In this document: positions 29,259-37,416 of the stretch, in pieces | Position numbering within the stretch: the stretch's first letter is position 1 | Layout of the letters: the number at the start of each line of letters is the position of its first letter | Source: Herbiconiux oxytropis | GTDB lineage: Bacteria; Actinomycetota; Actinomycetes; Actinomycetales; Microbacteriaceae | DNA: 64,000 bases | Reading direction: 5' to 3' | Assembly: GCF_024979315.1 (NCBI RefSeq) | Contig: NZ_JANLCK010000014.1 | Span: 1-64,000, forward strand | The notes under the pieces: generated by a model | What the model was told of the DNA's origin: nothing | Databases searched by the model: none | Seen by the model: only the letters and a program-made list of their open reading frames with translations | Made by a program: the position numbers and the translations under genes

Positions 29259-29850
29259 GAACACCTCGAAAGGCCGCCCTCGGGTCCTGATCGTCCTGGC
29301 GATCGTCGCAGCAGCGTCGATCGCCTTCGATCAGGTCTCGAAGCTCCTGGTCGTCACACATCTCGAATTGGGTGAGGTCGTCCCCGTCCTGGGGACCCTC
29401 ATCCAATTTCAGTTTGTGAAGAACCCCGGCGCGGCCTTCTCGATCGGAAACGCGTACACCTGGATCTTCTCGATCCTCGCGGCCGTCGTCACGGCGTTCA
29501 TCATCTGGTTCGCCCGCCGCATCCGCTCGTTCGCCTGGGCCTGGGTCTTCGGCCTCCTGCTCGGCGGAACGATCGGCAACCTCATCGACCGGCTCTTCAA
29601 AGAGCCCGGCTTCGGGGTCGGGCACGTGATCGACTTCATCACCATCCCGGTGCTGCCTGCCATCTTCAACCTCGCCGACGTGTCGATCACGGCGGCGATG
29701 GTGCTGTTCCTCATCCTCACCATCCGGGGGATCGGGCTCGATGGCAGGAAGGCACCCTCGGAGCGTTCGGCCGAGGCCAAGGCCGAGCTCGAAGCCGGGT
29801 CCGGAGCGGATGCCGGGTCGAAGCCGGCCGAGCAGAGCGAACAGGCCTGA
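29248..29850 (+). CDS. lspA: Lipoprotein signal peptidase (signal peptidase II)
   Basis: A 200-residue membrane aspartyl protease that removes signal peptides from prolipoproteins. Four membrane helices are visible; conserved motifs are [22 protein letters not shown] (first catalytic Asp) and FNLADVSI (second catalytic Asp). The C-terminal 40 residues are polar and rich in Ala/Glu/Ser, an extension beyond the usual length. The start is taken as TTG at 29248, inside the end of divIVA, because no other start codon precedes the first helix. It overlaps rluD by TGATG. Confidence 0.93.
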   Translation: MEAENTSKGRPRVLIVLAIVAAASIAFDQVSKLLVVTHLELGEVVPVLGTLIQFQFVKNPGAAFSIGNAYTWIFSILAAVVTAFIIWFARRIRSFAWAWVFGLLLGGTIGNLIDRLFKEPGFGVGHVIDFITIPVLPAIFNLADVSITAAMVLFLILTIRGIGLDGRKAPSERSAEAKAELEAGSGADAGSKPAEQSEQA

Positions 29851-30770
29851 TGGAGTCACGCACGCTGCCCGTGCCCGATGGTCTCGACGGCTCGCGGGTC
29901 GACGCGGGCATCGCCAAGCTGCTGGGCTTCTCGCGCACGTTCGCGGCCGAGGTCGTCGACGCGGGCGGAGTGAGCGTCGACGGCCGCACGGTCGGCAAGT
30001 CCGACAAGCTGCGCCGCGACACCTGGCTGTCGGTCGAGTGGGCCCCCAAGGAGGAGCCGCGGATCGTGCCCGTCGTCGTGCCGGAGCTCGAGGTCGTGTA
30101 CGACGACGACAGCATCATCGTGGTCGACAAGCCCGTCGGCGTGGCCGCGCACCCCTCCGTGGGCTGGGACGGTCCGACCGTGCTCGGCGCCCTCGCCGGC
30201 GCCGGCTACCGGATCGCCACGAGCGGCGCCGCCGAGCGCGCGGGCATCGTGCACCGGCTCGACGCCGGAACGAGCGGTCTCATGGTGGTGGCCAAGAGCG
30301 AGCAGGCCTACACCTGGCTCAAGCGCCTCTTCCACGACCGCGAGGTCGACAAGATCTATCACGCGCTCGTGCAGGGACACCCCGATCCGTTCGCGGGCAC
30401 CATCGACGCCCCCATCGGGCGGCACCCCAGGTCGGACTGGAAGTTCGCGGTGACCTCGGCGGGCAAGCCCTCGGTCACCCACTACGAGACGCTCGAGGCC
30501 TTCCGGGCGGCGACGCTGCTGGAGATCCACCTCGAGACCGGGCGCACGCACCAGATCCGAGTGCACATGGCCGCTCAGCGGCACCCGTGCTGCGGAGACA
30601 CGATGTACGGCGCCGACCCCGCGCTGTCGGCCCGCCTCGGACTCGGGCGGCAGTGGCTGCACGCGATGCGGCTCGGCTTCGTGCACCCCGAGACACGGGA
30701 GTACGTGTCGTTCGAGAGCCACTACCCGGCCGACCTGCAGCATGCGCTCGACGTGGTGCGGAACGACTAG
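29850..30770 (+). CDS. rluD: RluA/RluD family 23S rRNA pseudouridine synthase
   Basis: A 306-residue enzyme with an N-terminal S4-like RNA-binding domain ([20 protein letters not shown]) and a catalytic domain with [16 protein letters not shown], whose aspartate is the nucleophile, followed by [12 protein letters not shown]. The family isomerises uridines in 23S rRNA. It starts in a TGATG overlap with lspA, so it is translated with it. Its last four bases overlap the stop of the convergent crcB gene. The exact target uridines cannot be read from the sequence. Confidence 0.92.
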   Translation: MESRTLPVPDGLDGSRVDAGIAKLLGFSRTFAAEVVDAGGVSVDGRTVGKSDKLRRDTWLSVEWAPKEEPRIVPVVVPELEVVYDDDSIIVVDKPVGVAAHPSVGWDGPTVLGALAGAGYRIATSGAAERAGIVHRLDAGTSGLMVVAKSEQAYTWLKRLFHDREVDKIYHALVQGHPDPFAGTIDAPIGRHPRSDWKFAVTSAGKPSVTHYETLEAFRAATLLEIHLETGRTHQIRVHMAAQRHPCCGDTMYGADPALSARLGLGRQWLHAMRLGFVHPETREYVSFESHYPADLQHALDVVRND

Positions 30771-31141
30771 CCGATCCCCAGAGCGAGCCCCAGGTAGGCC
30801 GCCGCGGTGGCCAGGAGGAGCATGCCGAGCCCGTTGATCAGGCCGGCGGCCCAGCGTCGGGCGAGCAGCAGGCGCACGGATTCGACCGAGGCCGTGCTGA
30901 AGGTCGTGTAGCCGCCGAGGAGCCCCACGCCGAGCACGGTGAGCCAGGGAACGCCCACGAGGTGCGCTGAGGTGAGGCCCGTGAGGAGGCCGAGCGCGAA
31001 CGATCCGCTGACATTGATCACCATGGTCCCCCACGGGAAGGCCGTGCGGTCGCGGTTCTTGACGGCGGTGTCGACCACGTAGCGGAGGCCGGCTCCCAGG
31101 CCCCCGGCGAGGATCGTGGCCGCGAACAGGAGCGGCGTCAC
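30767..31141 (-). CDS. crcB: Fluoride channel subunit CrcB/Fluc (second gene of pair)
   Basis: A 124-residue protein with four membrane helices. It has the Fluc motifs [10 protein letters not shown] in helix 1, [12 protein letters not shown] in helix 2 and [13 protein letters not shown] in helix 3 (the phenylalanine box). It exports fluoride passively as a dimer of opposite-facing chains. The gene overlaps the upstream crcB by four bases (ATG within its 3' end), so the two are made together, probably as a heterodimer. Confidence 0.9.
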   Translation of the reverse strand: MTPLLFAATILAGGLGAGLRYVVDTAVKNRDRTAFPWGTMVINVSGSFALGLLTGLTSAHLVGVPWLTVLGVGLLGGYTTFSTASVESVRLLLARRWAAGLINGLGMLLLATAAAYLGLALGIG

Positions 31142-31611
31142 GTGCCGGTCCTCTTGCGGCGGGTCAGCCGGCCGACGAAGACGCCGGCCAGCGAGGTGAC
31201 CGCGCCGAGCACCACGGTGCCGAGGGCGTAGGCCGCGGCGGCGAGCAGGTGGTCGGCATCGACCAGCAGCGAGGTGTCGGCGGCGAGCGCACTGTAGGTG
31301 GTGAAGCCGCCGATGACGCCGGTTCCGACGAGCAGGCGCACCCGGCGCCTGGTGCCCGTGTCGGGACCGCGCAGTGCCAGGACCTCGAGCAGGAGCCCGA
31401 GGGCGAAGGCGCCCACGAGGTTGACGACGAGGATCGCCATCGGCAGCCCGCCGGCATCCGGGACCGCCGCCGAGACGAGCATCCGGAGCGTCGTGCCCAC
31501 GATGCCTCCACCCACCACGAGCAGCAGGGGGAGACCGAACGGGCTCGCCCCGGCCCCGGCATCCGAGTCGAGCGGCTCGTTGCGCTCCAGTTCGTCGCGC
31601 GGGGTGGTCAT
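31138..31611 (-). CDS. crcB: Fluoride channel subunit CrcB/Fluc (first gene of pair)
   Basis: A 157-residue Fluc homologue with a 25-residue acidic N-terminal extension, four membrane helices, a helix-1 GTTLRMLVSA, a helix-2 AILVVNLVGAFALG and a helix-3 GGFTTYSALAADT. The usual GT before the helix-2 VN motif is MA here and the arginine is followed by M rather than Y, so this chain is the more diverged of the pair, as in two-gene fluoride channels. TAGATT lies exactly six bases before the ATG, indicating a leaderless transcript; there is no room for a fluoride riboswitch in a leaderless mRNA and none was seen. Confidence 0.88.
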   Translation of the reverse strand: MTTPRDELERNEPLDSDAGAGASPFGLPLLLVVGGGIVGTTLRMLVSAAVPDAGGLPMAILVVNLVGAFALGLLLEVLALRGPDTGTRRRVRLLVGTGVIGGFTTYSALAADTSLLVDADHLLAAAAYALGTVVLGAVTSLAGVFVGRLTRRKRTGT

Positions 31612-31617
31612 GACGAG

Positions 31618-31623
31618 AATCTA
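31618..31623 (-). promoter_or_regulatory. Candidate -10 element (TAGATT) for the crcB pair
   Basis: TAGATT on the minus strand ends six bases before the ATG at 31611, with no Shine-Dalgarno sequence in between. Confidence 0.55.
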
Positions 31624-31647
31624 GCCCAGATCGCCGGACCGGCCCGA

Positions 31648-31679
31648 CTCCCAGCGGCGCAGGCTCCCAGCGGCGCAGG
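31648..31679. repeat. Perfect 16-base tandem duplication
   Basis: CTCCCAGCGGCGCAGG occurs twice head to tail (31648-31663 and 31664-31679) in the divergent gap between the crcB pair and the next gene. It lies just upstream of both candidate -10 elements, at the place where -35 regions would be. Confidence 0.9.
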
Positions 31680-31680
31680 C

Positions 31681-31686
31681 TAGCGT
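31681..31686 (+). promoter_or_regulatory. Candidate -10 element (TAGCGT) for the 31693 gene
   Basis: TAGCGT ends six bases before the GTG at 31693; no ribosome binding site is present. Confidence 0.5.
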
Positions 31687-31692
31687 GGGGCC

Positions 31693-32340
31693 GTGCAGAG
31701 ACTTCCGCCCCCGTCGTGGCCCGTGTGGGTGCTGTTCGCGCTGCTCCTGGTGCCGGGCCTCGTGATGCTGGGGCTCCTGGGCGGCCTGAAAGACGCGTCG
31801 GGCGAGCTGCTCGCGCAGAGCGAGGACGCGGTGGGGAGGAACATCGTGCTCACCGGAACGCTCGTCGACGTGGAGACGGACTCGGGGATGCCCGTCAGCA
31901 CGGGGATCTACGAGGTGACGATCCCTGCCGGCGAGGGCGGTGCAGCCGAGACGGTGACCTTCCGGGGTGACGAGCACTGGGGTTTCCCGCCCGACCCCGA
32001 TCATCCCGCCGAGCTGTCGTTCCGCGTGGTGCTCGACGACCCGCCGCGGCCGGCCGCGCACGGTCCGGTCGGCAGCGTCGAGCCCGTGACCGAGGCGAGT
32101 GTGCAGGCCGACCGGGAGGCGCTCGCGACCAACGAGGCGGTCTGGGTGGGCGGCATCGTCGTGTTCTGGCTGTTCGCGCTAGGGATGCCGGCGCTCGGTG
32201 TGGTGCTGGCGGTGCGTCGGCGGCGTGCGAAGCAGGCGGTGAGGGCTGCGACCGCGACCGGCGCGGTGGGCTCGCCCACGGCGGCGGCCTGGGCGGCCCA
32301 CGCCCCGTTCGACAGCCGGCTGCCCCCGCCGCGCATCTGA
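31693..32340 (+). CDS. Two-helix membrane protein of unknown function
   Basis: A 215-residue protein I do not recognise. A hydrophobic segment at residues about 9-30 (PVWVLFALLLVPGLVMLGLL) and a second near 150-172 (VWVGGIVVFWLFALGMPALGVVLAV) bracket an extracytoplasmic domain of some 115 residues that looks all-beta (GTLVDVETDSG...VSTGIYEVTIPAG). The C-terminus is basic then Ala/Pro-rich. The layout resembles DUF3592-type membrane proteins, but no diagnostic motif is seen. The GTG start appears leaderless. Confidence 0.65.
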   Translation: MQRLPPPSWPVWVLFALLLVPGLVMLGLLGGLKDASGELLAQSEDAVGRNIVLTGTLVDVETDSGMPVSTGIYEVTIPAGEGGAAETVTFRGDEHWGFPPDPDHPAELSFRVVLDDPPRPAAHGPVGSVEPVTEASVQADREALATNEAVWVGGIVVFWLFALGMPALGVVLAVRRRRAKQAVRAATATGAVGSPTAAAWAAHAPFDSRLPPPRI

Positions 32341-32361
32341 TCCGGCCTCCCCCCGGAGCCG

Positions 32362-32641
32362 TCAGCGGCGCCGAGACTCGGGCCTGAGCTCCGTGGCGCC
32401 GTAGCTGTTGTCGTCGGGGTTGAGGGTCATGCCGGGGCCACGAGCTCGACGACCTCGAGCTCGTGCTGGTTGGCGGCGCTCGTCATGTCGAAGCGCGCCG
32501 CCGGGCGGGCCGACGAGGTGGGAGCGCCCGCCGCATCCCTCCGCCAGCGGCCCGAGAGCCAGCCGCCCGCCAGCGGGCTGTAGGTCAGGACCCCCATGCC
32601 GTGCCTCGCCGCGGCAGGGAGGGTCTGGCGGAACCCGTCAT
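32362..32641 (-). pseudogene. Aldo/keto reductase remnant (5' end and middle lost, frameshift)
   Basis: Read on the minus strand, one frame gives LPAAARHGMGVLTYSPLAGG...SGRWRR and RFDMTSAANQHELEVVEL, which is the central part of a YajO/PA1127-type aldo/keto reductase. In another frame directly after it comes GMTLNPDDNSYGATELRP ending in SRRR and a stop, which is the usual C-terminal tail of the same family. The roughly 80 residues between are missing and the two pieces are out of frame. The N-terminal two thirds is absent; the 5' end runs into the leader of the next gene. It cannot make a working enzyme. Confidence 0.75.
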
Positions 32642-32685
32642 GACCGACACTCCCAGGAGGCCCCGGGGAGGGGTCGAATGGAGAC

Positions 32686-33726
32686 ATGAAAGCCACAATC
32701 ATGTACGGCGCGGGCGATGTCCGCGTCGAGACCGTGCCCGACCCGATCATCAGCGAACCGACGGATGCGATCGTGCGGGTCGTCCGCGCGTGCGTCTGCG
32801 GCAGCGACCTCCACCCCTACCACTCGATGCCCGCCTCCGAGAAGGGCACTCCCATGGGCCACGAGCTCATCGGTGTGGTGGAGGAGATCGGCTCCGCTGT
32901 CACGACGCTCCAGCGGGGTGACTTCGTGGTGGCGCCCTTCGCCTACCAGGACAACACCTGCGCCATCTGCCGCGACGGCTTCCAGACCTCGTGCCCGCAC
33001 GGCGGCTTCTACGGCACCCCCGAGGTCGGCGGCCTCCAGGCCGAGTTCGCCCGCATCCCGCAGGCCGACGGCAGCCTCGTGGTGGTGCCGGGCGTCGACG
33101 AGTCGAGCGACCTGCTGCCCTCGCTCCTCAGCCTCTCCGACGTCTACCTCACCGGCCACCACGCCGCCCACATGGGGCGGGTCTCGGCCGGCACGACGGT
33201 CACCGTGATCGGCGACGGCGCGGTGGGTCTCTCGGCCGTGCTCGCCTCCCGCCGGCTCGGTGCCGAGCGGATCATCCTGATGGGCCGGCACACCGCCCGC
33301 ACCGACCTCGGCCGCGAGTTCGGCGCCACCGACGTGGTGGCCGAGCGCGGCGACGAGGGCATCGCCGCGGTGCTGGAGCTCACCGGCGGTGAGGGTTCGC
33401 ACGTGGTGCTCGAGGCCGTGGGTCACCTGCCGGCCTACGAGCAGTCCTACGGCATCGTGCGGCCGGGCGGCGTGATCTCGCGCGTGGGCGTGCCGCAGTA
33501 CGAGGAGGCGCCCGTGGGCTTCGGCTCGCTCTTCGGCAAGAACGTGACGCTCACGGGCGGCCCCGCACCCGTGCGCGCCTACCTCGAGGCCGCCATCCGG
33601 GAGGTGCTCGACGGCGAGATCGACCCGGGCCGCGTGTTCGACCGCACGGTCGGGCTCGACGACATCCCGGCCGCCTACGCGGCGATGGACGCCCGCGAGG
33701 CGCTCAAGGTGATGGTGGCGTTCTGA
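32686..33726 (+). CDS. Zinc-dependent alcohol dehydrogenase family protein
   Basis: A 346-residue medium-chain dehydrogenase. Catalytic zinc ligands are in VCGSDLHPY and GHELIGVVEEIG; the structural-zinc lobe reads CAICRDGFQTSC and appears to have three of the four usual cysteines. The nucleotide-binding motif is VIGDGAVGLSAVLA. It overlaps the 3' end of a convergent XRE regulator gene by 23 bases. The substrate is unknown; proteins of this kind oxidise short alcohols or reduce quinone/aldehyde substrates. GGGGAGG lies upstream of the ATG. Confidence 0.82.
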   Translation: MKATIMYGAGDVRVETVPDPIISEPTDAIVRVVRACVCGSDLHPYHSMPASEKGTPMGHELIGVVEEIGSAVTTLQRGDFVVAPFAYQDNTCAICRDGFQTSCPHGGFYGTPEVGGLQAEFARIPQADGSLVVVPGVDESSDLLPSLLSLSDVYLTGHHAAHMGRVSAGTTVTVIGDGAVGLSAVLASRRLGAERIILMGRHTARTDLGREFGATDVVAERGDEGIAAVLELTGGEGSHVVLEAVGHLPAYEQSYGIVRPGGVISRVGVPQYEEAPVGFGSLFGKNVTLTGGPAPVRAYLEAAIREVLDGEIDPGRVFDRTVGLDDIPAAYAAMDAREALKVMVAF

Positions 33727-34600
33727 CCACGTCCTGAGCGGCCTCCTGGGCGGCCTCCTGGCCGGCCGCCCAGGAGGCCAGGAGCTTCAGAGCGTCGGCG
33801 GTGGGGGAACCGGCGGGGGCCGTGTAGACGTTCATGACGAGTCCGGGCTCGCTCGGCAGCTCCATCGACTCGAAGTCGAGGTCGAGGTCGCCCACCACCG
33901 GGTGGTGCAGGCGCTTGCGCCCGCTGCGGTGGTGCATGACGTCGCGCGAGGCCCAGCGGGTGCGGAACAGCTCGCTCTGGGTCGAGAGCTCGCCGATGAG
34001 CGTGATCAGATCGGGGTCGTGGGGGTTCCGGCCCGCCTCGAGCCGGAGCATGGCCGCCGCGTCGTTCGCGATGCGGTCGTAGTCGCGCCAGAACTCGCGC
34101 GCCGCCGGGTCGAGGTAGGTGAAGCGCGTGGTGTTGACCGGCCTGCGCGGGCTGTCGAACACGGGGGAGTAGAGGGCCCGGCCCATCCGGTTGGCGGCGA
34201 GGATGTCGTGCCGTCCGTTGCGCACCCACGCCGGCGCATCCGAGACCGCGTCGAGCACCTGCTGCACGGCGGGCCGCACCGAGGTGGAGGTGCGTTCACG
34301 CGGCCGCCGCGACGGTGCCGCCGCCCGAGCGAGATCGAAGAGGTACTGCCGCTCGGCGTCGTCGAGCCGCAGGGTTCGGGCGAGCGCGTCGAGCACGCCC
34401 TCGGAGGCGCCGGCGAGGCTGCCGCGCTCGAGCCGCACGTAGTAGTCGACCGACACACCCGTGAGCATCGCGACCTCCTCGCGCCGGAGACCCGCCACCC
34501 GGCGGTTGCCGCCGTAGACGGGGAGACCTGCCTGCTCGGGAGTGATGCGGGCCCGCCGGGAGCTGAGGAACTCGCGGATCTCCGCGCGCGTGTCTGCCAT
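33704..34600 (-). CDS. XRE-family regulator with MmyB-like ligand-binding domain
   Basis: A 298-residue repressor-type protein. Residues about 10-80 form an XRE helix-turn-helix (AGLRREEVAMLTGVSVDYYVRLERG), followed by the MmyB-like domain from about residue 105 (VQQVLDAVSDAPAWVRNGRHDILAANRMGRAL), a PAS-like fold that binds a fatty-acid-like ligand in MltR/MmyB relatives. TAGCGT is exactly six bases upstream of the ATG (leaderless). The neighbouring alcohol dehydrogenase gene converges on it. A 33-base palindrome lies upstream and is a candidate autoregulatory site. A paralogue with the same architecture is found at 46338-47180. Confidence 0.88.
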   Translation of the reverse strand: MADTRAEIREFLSSRRARITPEQAGLPVYGGNRRVAGLRREEVAMLTGVSVDYYVRLERGSLAGASEGVLDALARTLRLDDAERQYLFDLARAAAPSRRPRERTSTSVRPAVQQVLDAVSDAPAWVRNGRHDILAANRMGRALYSPVFDSPRRPVNTTRFTYLDPAAREFWRDYDRIANDAAAMLRLEAGRNPHDPDLITLIGELSTQSELFRTRWASRDVMHHRSGRKRLHHPVVGDLDLDFESMELPSEPGLVMNVYTAPAGSPTADALKLLASWAAGQEAAQEAAQDVVRTPPSP

Positions 34601-34606
34601 GCACCC

Positions 34607-34612
34607 ACGCTA
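34607..34612 (-). promoter_or_regulatory. Candidate -10 element (TAGCGT) for the XRE regulator
   Basis: TAGCGT on the minus strand ends six bases before the ATG at 34600, so the mRNA is probably leaderless. Confidence 0.5.
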
Positions 34613-34632
34613 AGCCCGCACGCACGACGCCG

Positions 34633-34665
34633 GGGAGGCACTGCCACTACCTGGCAGAGCCTCCC
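34633..34665. promoter_or_regulatory. 33-base palindrome upstream of the XRE regulator
   Basis: GGGAGGC-type arms: GGAGGCACTGCCA (34634-34646), a CTACC centre and TGGCAGAGCCTCC (34652-34664) pair with a single A/A mismatch, and one more G/C pair closes the stem. It sits about 20 bases upstream of the candidate -10 of the regulator and downstream of the APC permease stop. It could be the operator of the MmyB-like regulator or a terminator for the permease; the lack of a T run favours operator. Confidence 0.55.
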
Positions 34666-34704
34666 TGGCGAGCGGGCCGCCGCGGCGGTGGTCCGAAGAG
34701 CCCG

Positions 34705-36153
34705 CTACCCGACGCCGCTCATCGTGCTGGTCTCGGTGCGGCCGATCCGCTCGATCACCTCGGGCCGCCGCTTCGCGAGGTACACGAACCGGGTGACTGC
34801 GAGGGCGAGGGTGACGAGGAACACGTAGGGGATGACGTTGAGCGGGAACGCCGGCACCGGGAACACGTTGGCGAAGAACACGTAGGCCATGGTGGCCACG
34901 GCGATCGTGGCGCACACCCAGACCAGCCGGTTCGGGATGCCGGCCCGCCGCGTGTAGACGACGCAGGCGATCGCCACGAGCGCGTAGGCCACCATGTAGC
35001 CGTAGGTGCCCCAGGTGTTGACCCAGACGAGGGTCTCCATGGGCTGCGCGCCGATGAGCAGGAACACGATGTCGACGACGATCGCGGCCGGCCCCGCCAC
35101 GAGCAGCACCCGGTGCGGCGTGAGGTGGCGGTCGTGGGTGCGGCCGAAGCGCTCGGGCACCACGCCCTCCTTGCCCATGACGTAGACGATCCGGCCCACG
35201 ACGTTCAGCGGAGCCACGACCACGGCGAAGAACGACGCTCCGACCCCGAAGGTCAGCACGGGGCCGAACCAGGCCGGCATGCCGATGAGCGACGACATGT
35301 CCTCGAGCGGGCTCGCCGACGTGGCGAGGCCCTCCCCGAGCACCGCGATCTGCGTGTAGGCGGCGAAGACGTAGAGGATGCCGACCGAGAGCGCGCTCCA
35401 GATGATGGCGCGGGGGATGGCGCGGTAGGGGTCCTTGGCCTCGCGGCCGAGCGCGTCGGCCGACGAGAAGCCCACGAACCCGAGGATGCCGAGGACCATG
35501 CCCGCCGCGATCCCCTGGAACGAGGAGCCCTCGGCGATGACCTGGGCGGGATCCCAGGCGCCGGGGCCCGCCCAGACGAGGGCGGCGACGAGCAGCACCG
35601 CGATCACGCTCACCGAGACCAGCTCGAGCACGAGCGAGATGCGGGCCGACAGCCGGATGCCGCGGATGGTGAAGAGCGTCGCGAGACCGCCGAGCACGAT
35701 CGTGAGGCCGATGTTCCAGCCGAGACCCGTGGCCGGCACTCCGAGGAGCACGAGGAACTGGCCGATGTAGCTCACCGAGCCGTTGAGCGAGGCCGTGGCG
35801 ATGCCGAAGCAGCCGATGAGGAGCGCGGCGCCCGCGAGGAAGGCGCCGGTGGGGCCGAGGCCCTTCGCGACGTAGGTGTAGAGCGAGCCCGCCGAGGCGT
35901 GCTTGCGGGCGAACACCACCACGCAGTAGCCGACGCACAGGATGACGATGGTCGCCAGCACGAACGCGTAGATGGTGCCGTTGCCCGCGCCGAGGAAGAT
36001 GGCGGCGGCGGTGAACGCGATCACGGCGCTCGGGGCGATGTTGGCGATGGCCTGCGCGGCGAGCTCGGGACCGCTCATGACGCCGGTCCGGAGCCCGGCG
36101 TCTTTCGGCGCCGGGTTCGCGGCGGAGGCGGGGCGGGGTCTGGTGGTGGACAT
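34705..36153 (-). CDS. APC family amino acid/amine permease
   Basis: A 482-residue transporter with about twelve membrane helices. The N-terminal region GVMSGPELAAQAIANIAPSA and the loop with ARKHASAGSLYTYVAKGLGPTGAF resemble the APC consensus around helices 1 and 2. Family members import amino acids or amines by proton or antiport coupling; the substrate is not readable. The gene lies 46 bases downstream of a Zn-alcohol dehydrogenase on the same strand, with a GGAGAG site before its ATG, so both are likely controlled by the divergent PucR-type regulator. Confidence 0.88.
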   Translation of the reverse strand: MSTTRPRPASAANPAPKDAGLRTGVMSGPELAAQAIANIAPSAVIAFTAAAIFLGAGNGTIYAFVLATIVILCVGYCVVVFARKHASAGSLYTYVAKGLGPTGAFLAGAALLIGCFGIATASLNGSVSYIGQFLVLLGVPATGLGWNIGLTIVLGGLATLFTIRGIRLSARISLVLELVSVSVIAVLLVAALVWAGPGAWDPAQVIAEGSSFQGIAAGMVLGILGFVGFSSADALGREAKDPYRAIPRAIIWSALSVGILYVFAAYTQIAVLGEGLATSASPLEDMSSLIGMPAWFGPVLTFGVGASFFAVVVAPLNVVGRIVYVMGKEGVVPERFGRTHDRHLTPHRVLLVAGPAAIVVDIVFLLIGAQPMETLVWVNTWGTYGYMVAYALVAIACVVYTRRAGIPNRLVWVCATIAVATMAYVFFANVFPVPAFPLNVIPYVFLVTLALAVTRFVYLAKRRPEVIERIGRTETSTMSGVG

Positions 36154-36199
36154 GGGCTCTCCAGTGAGTCGGAACGGGCGGGTCGGGGTGAGTGCGGTG

Positions 36200-37297
36200 C
36201 TAGGGGATGAGGAGGGTGCGGAGCACGGTGCCGGCCTCGAGGTCGTCGAATGCCTCCTGCGCCTCGGAGAGCGGACGGCGGCCCGAGATGAGCGGGTCGA
36301 GCTTCAGCTGCCCGTCCATGTAGCGGTCCACGAGCGCGGGCACGTCGATGGAGGGCCGCACCGAGCCGTAGTTCGAACCGAGGATGCGCTGGTCGGCCTC
36401 GGCGAGCACGAGAGGCTCGAACGAGGCCTTCGCGCCGGTGGGCGGGAGTCCGACGATGACGGCCGCGCCGCCGAGGCCGAGCATCCGGATGGCCTGCTCG
36501 GTCGTGGTGGTGCGCCCGATCGCGTCGAAGGCGTAGTCGACGCCGTCCGGGAGCAGGGCGCGCAGCTGGTCGACGGCATCGCCCTGGGTGGCGTCGATGC
36601 GGTCGGTGGCGCCGAACTGCAGCGCCATGAGGGTCTTGTCGGCCACGACGTCGATCGCGATGATGCGCTCGGCACCTGCCAGCCGGGCACCCTGCACCAC
36701 GTTGAGGCCCACGCCGCCGCAGCCGATCACGGCCACGGTGGAGCCCGGCTCCACGGCGGCGGTGTTGAGCACGGCGCCGACGCCGGTGGCCACGGCGCAG
36801 CCGACGACCGCGATGATGTCGAGCGGGGCGTCGTCGCGCACCTTGACTGCTCCGGATGCCGGCACCACGACCTCCTCGGCGAAGGAGGAGACGCCGAGGT
36901 AGTGGTGCAGGGTCTCGCCGTCCTTCGACAGCCGCGAGGTGCCGTCGAACAGCACGCCCTGCGGCGCGACGAGGGTGGCGACCTTCTGGCAGCGCGCCTC
37001 GTGGCCGGAGCGGCAGTAGCGGCACTCGCCGCACGGCGGCACCCAGCTCAGCACGACGTGGTCGCCCACCGCGAGGGTCGTGACTCCTTCGCCGAGCGCG
37101 ACGACGACGCCGGAGCCCTCGTGCCCCATCACCATCGGCGACGCCGCATCCCACTCTCCCCGCATGACGTGCAGGTCGGAGTGGCAGACGCCGGCGGCGG
37201 CGATGCGCACGCGCACCTCGCCGGCCTTGGGCTCTGCGAGCTCGACATCGGTGTACTCGATCGGTGATCCGGGCTCGCGGAAGACGACGGCTCGCAT
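36200..37297 (-). CDS. Zn-dependent, NAD(P)-binding alcohol dehydrogenase (class III-like)
   Basis: A 365-residue medium-chain dehydrogenase. Catalytic zinc ligands are in GVCHSDLHVM and GHEGSGVV, the structural zinc site has all four cysteines (CGECRYCRSGHEARC), and the coenzyme loop is GCGGVGLNVVQGA. It is close to the class III/NDMA-dependent group in length and motif order. I chose the ATG at 37297, with AAGGGG upstream; the longer open frame has no start signal. The neighbouring APC permease suggests an amino-alcohol or amine-derived aldehyde/alcohol substrate, which is inference. Confidence 0.85.
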   Translation of the reverse strand: MRAVVFREPGSPIEYTDVELAEPKAGEVRVRIAAAGVCHSDLHVMRGEWDAASPMVMGHEGSGVVVALGEGVTTLAVGDHVVLSWVPPCGECRYCRSGHEARCQKVATLVAPQGVLFDGTSRLSKDGETLHHYLGVSSFAEEVVVPASGAVKVRDDAPLDIIAVVGCAVATGVGAVLNTAAVEPGSTVAVIGCGGVGLNVVQGARLAGAERIIAIDVVADKTLMALQFGATDRIDATQGDAVDQLRALLPDGVDYAFDAIGRTTTTEQAIRMLGLGGAAVIVGLPPTGAKASFEPLVLAEADQRILGSNYGSVRPSIDVPALVDRYMDGQLKLDPLISGRRPLSEAQEAFDDLEAGTVLRTLLIP

Positions 37298-37404
37298 GAG
37301 ACCCCTTCGTGTCGTGGAATGGTTCGGGGTCGATGCTAGGGACAAGCCGAGCAGCGTGTCATTCGTCAGAAGTGTGGAACGCAGCATCCGGATTCACCAT
37401 CTCG

Positions 37405-37410
37405 TACACT
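37405..37410 (+). promoter_or_regulatory. Candidate -10 element (TACACT) for the PucR-type regulator
   Basis: TACACT ends six bases before the ATG at 37417; no ribosome binding site lies in between. Confidence 0.55.
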
Positions 37411-37416
37411 GACGGC

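Noticed and set aside
31612-31692. Fluoride riboswitch upstream of the crcB pair
   Set aside because: The -10-like element is six bases from the start codon, so there is no leader to hold one, and no conserved riboswitch segments are seen.
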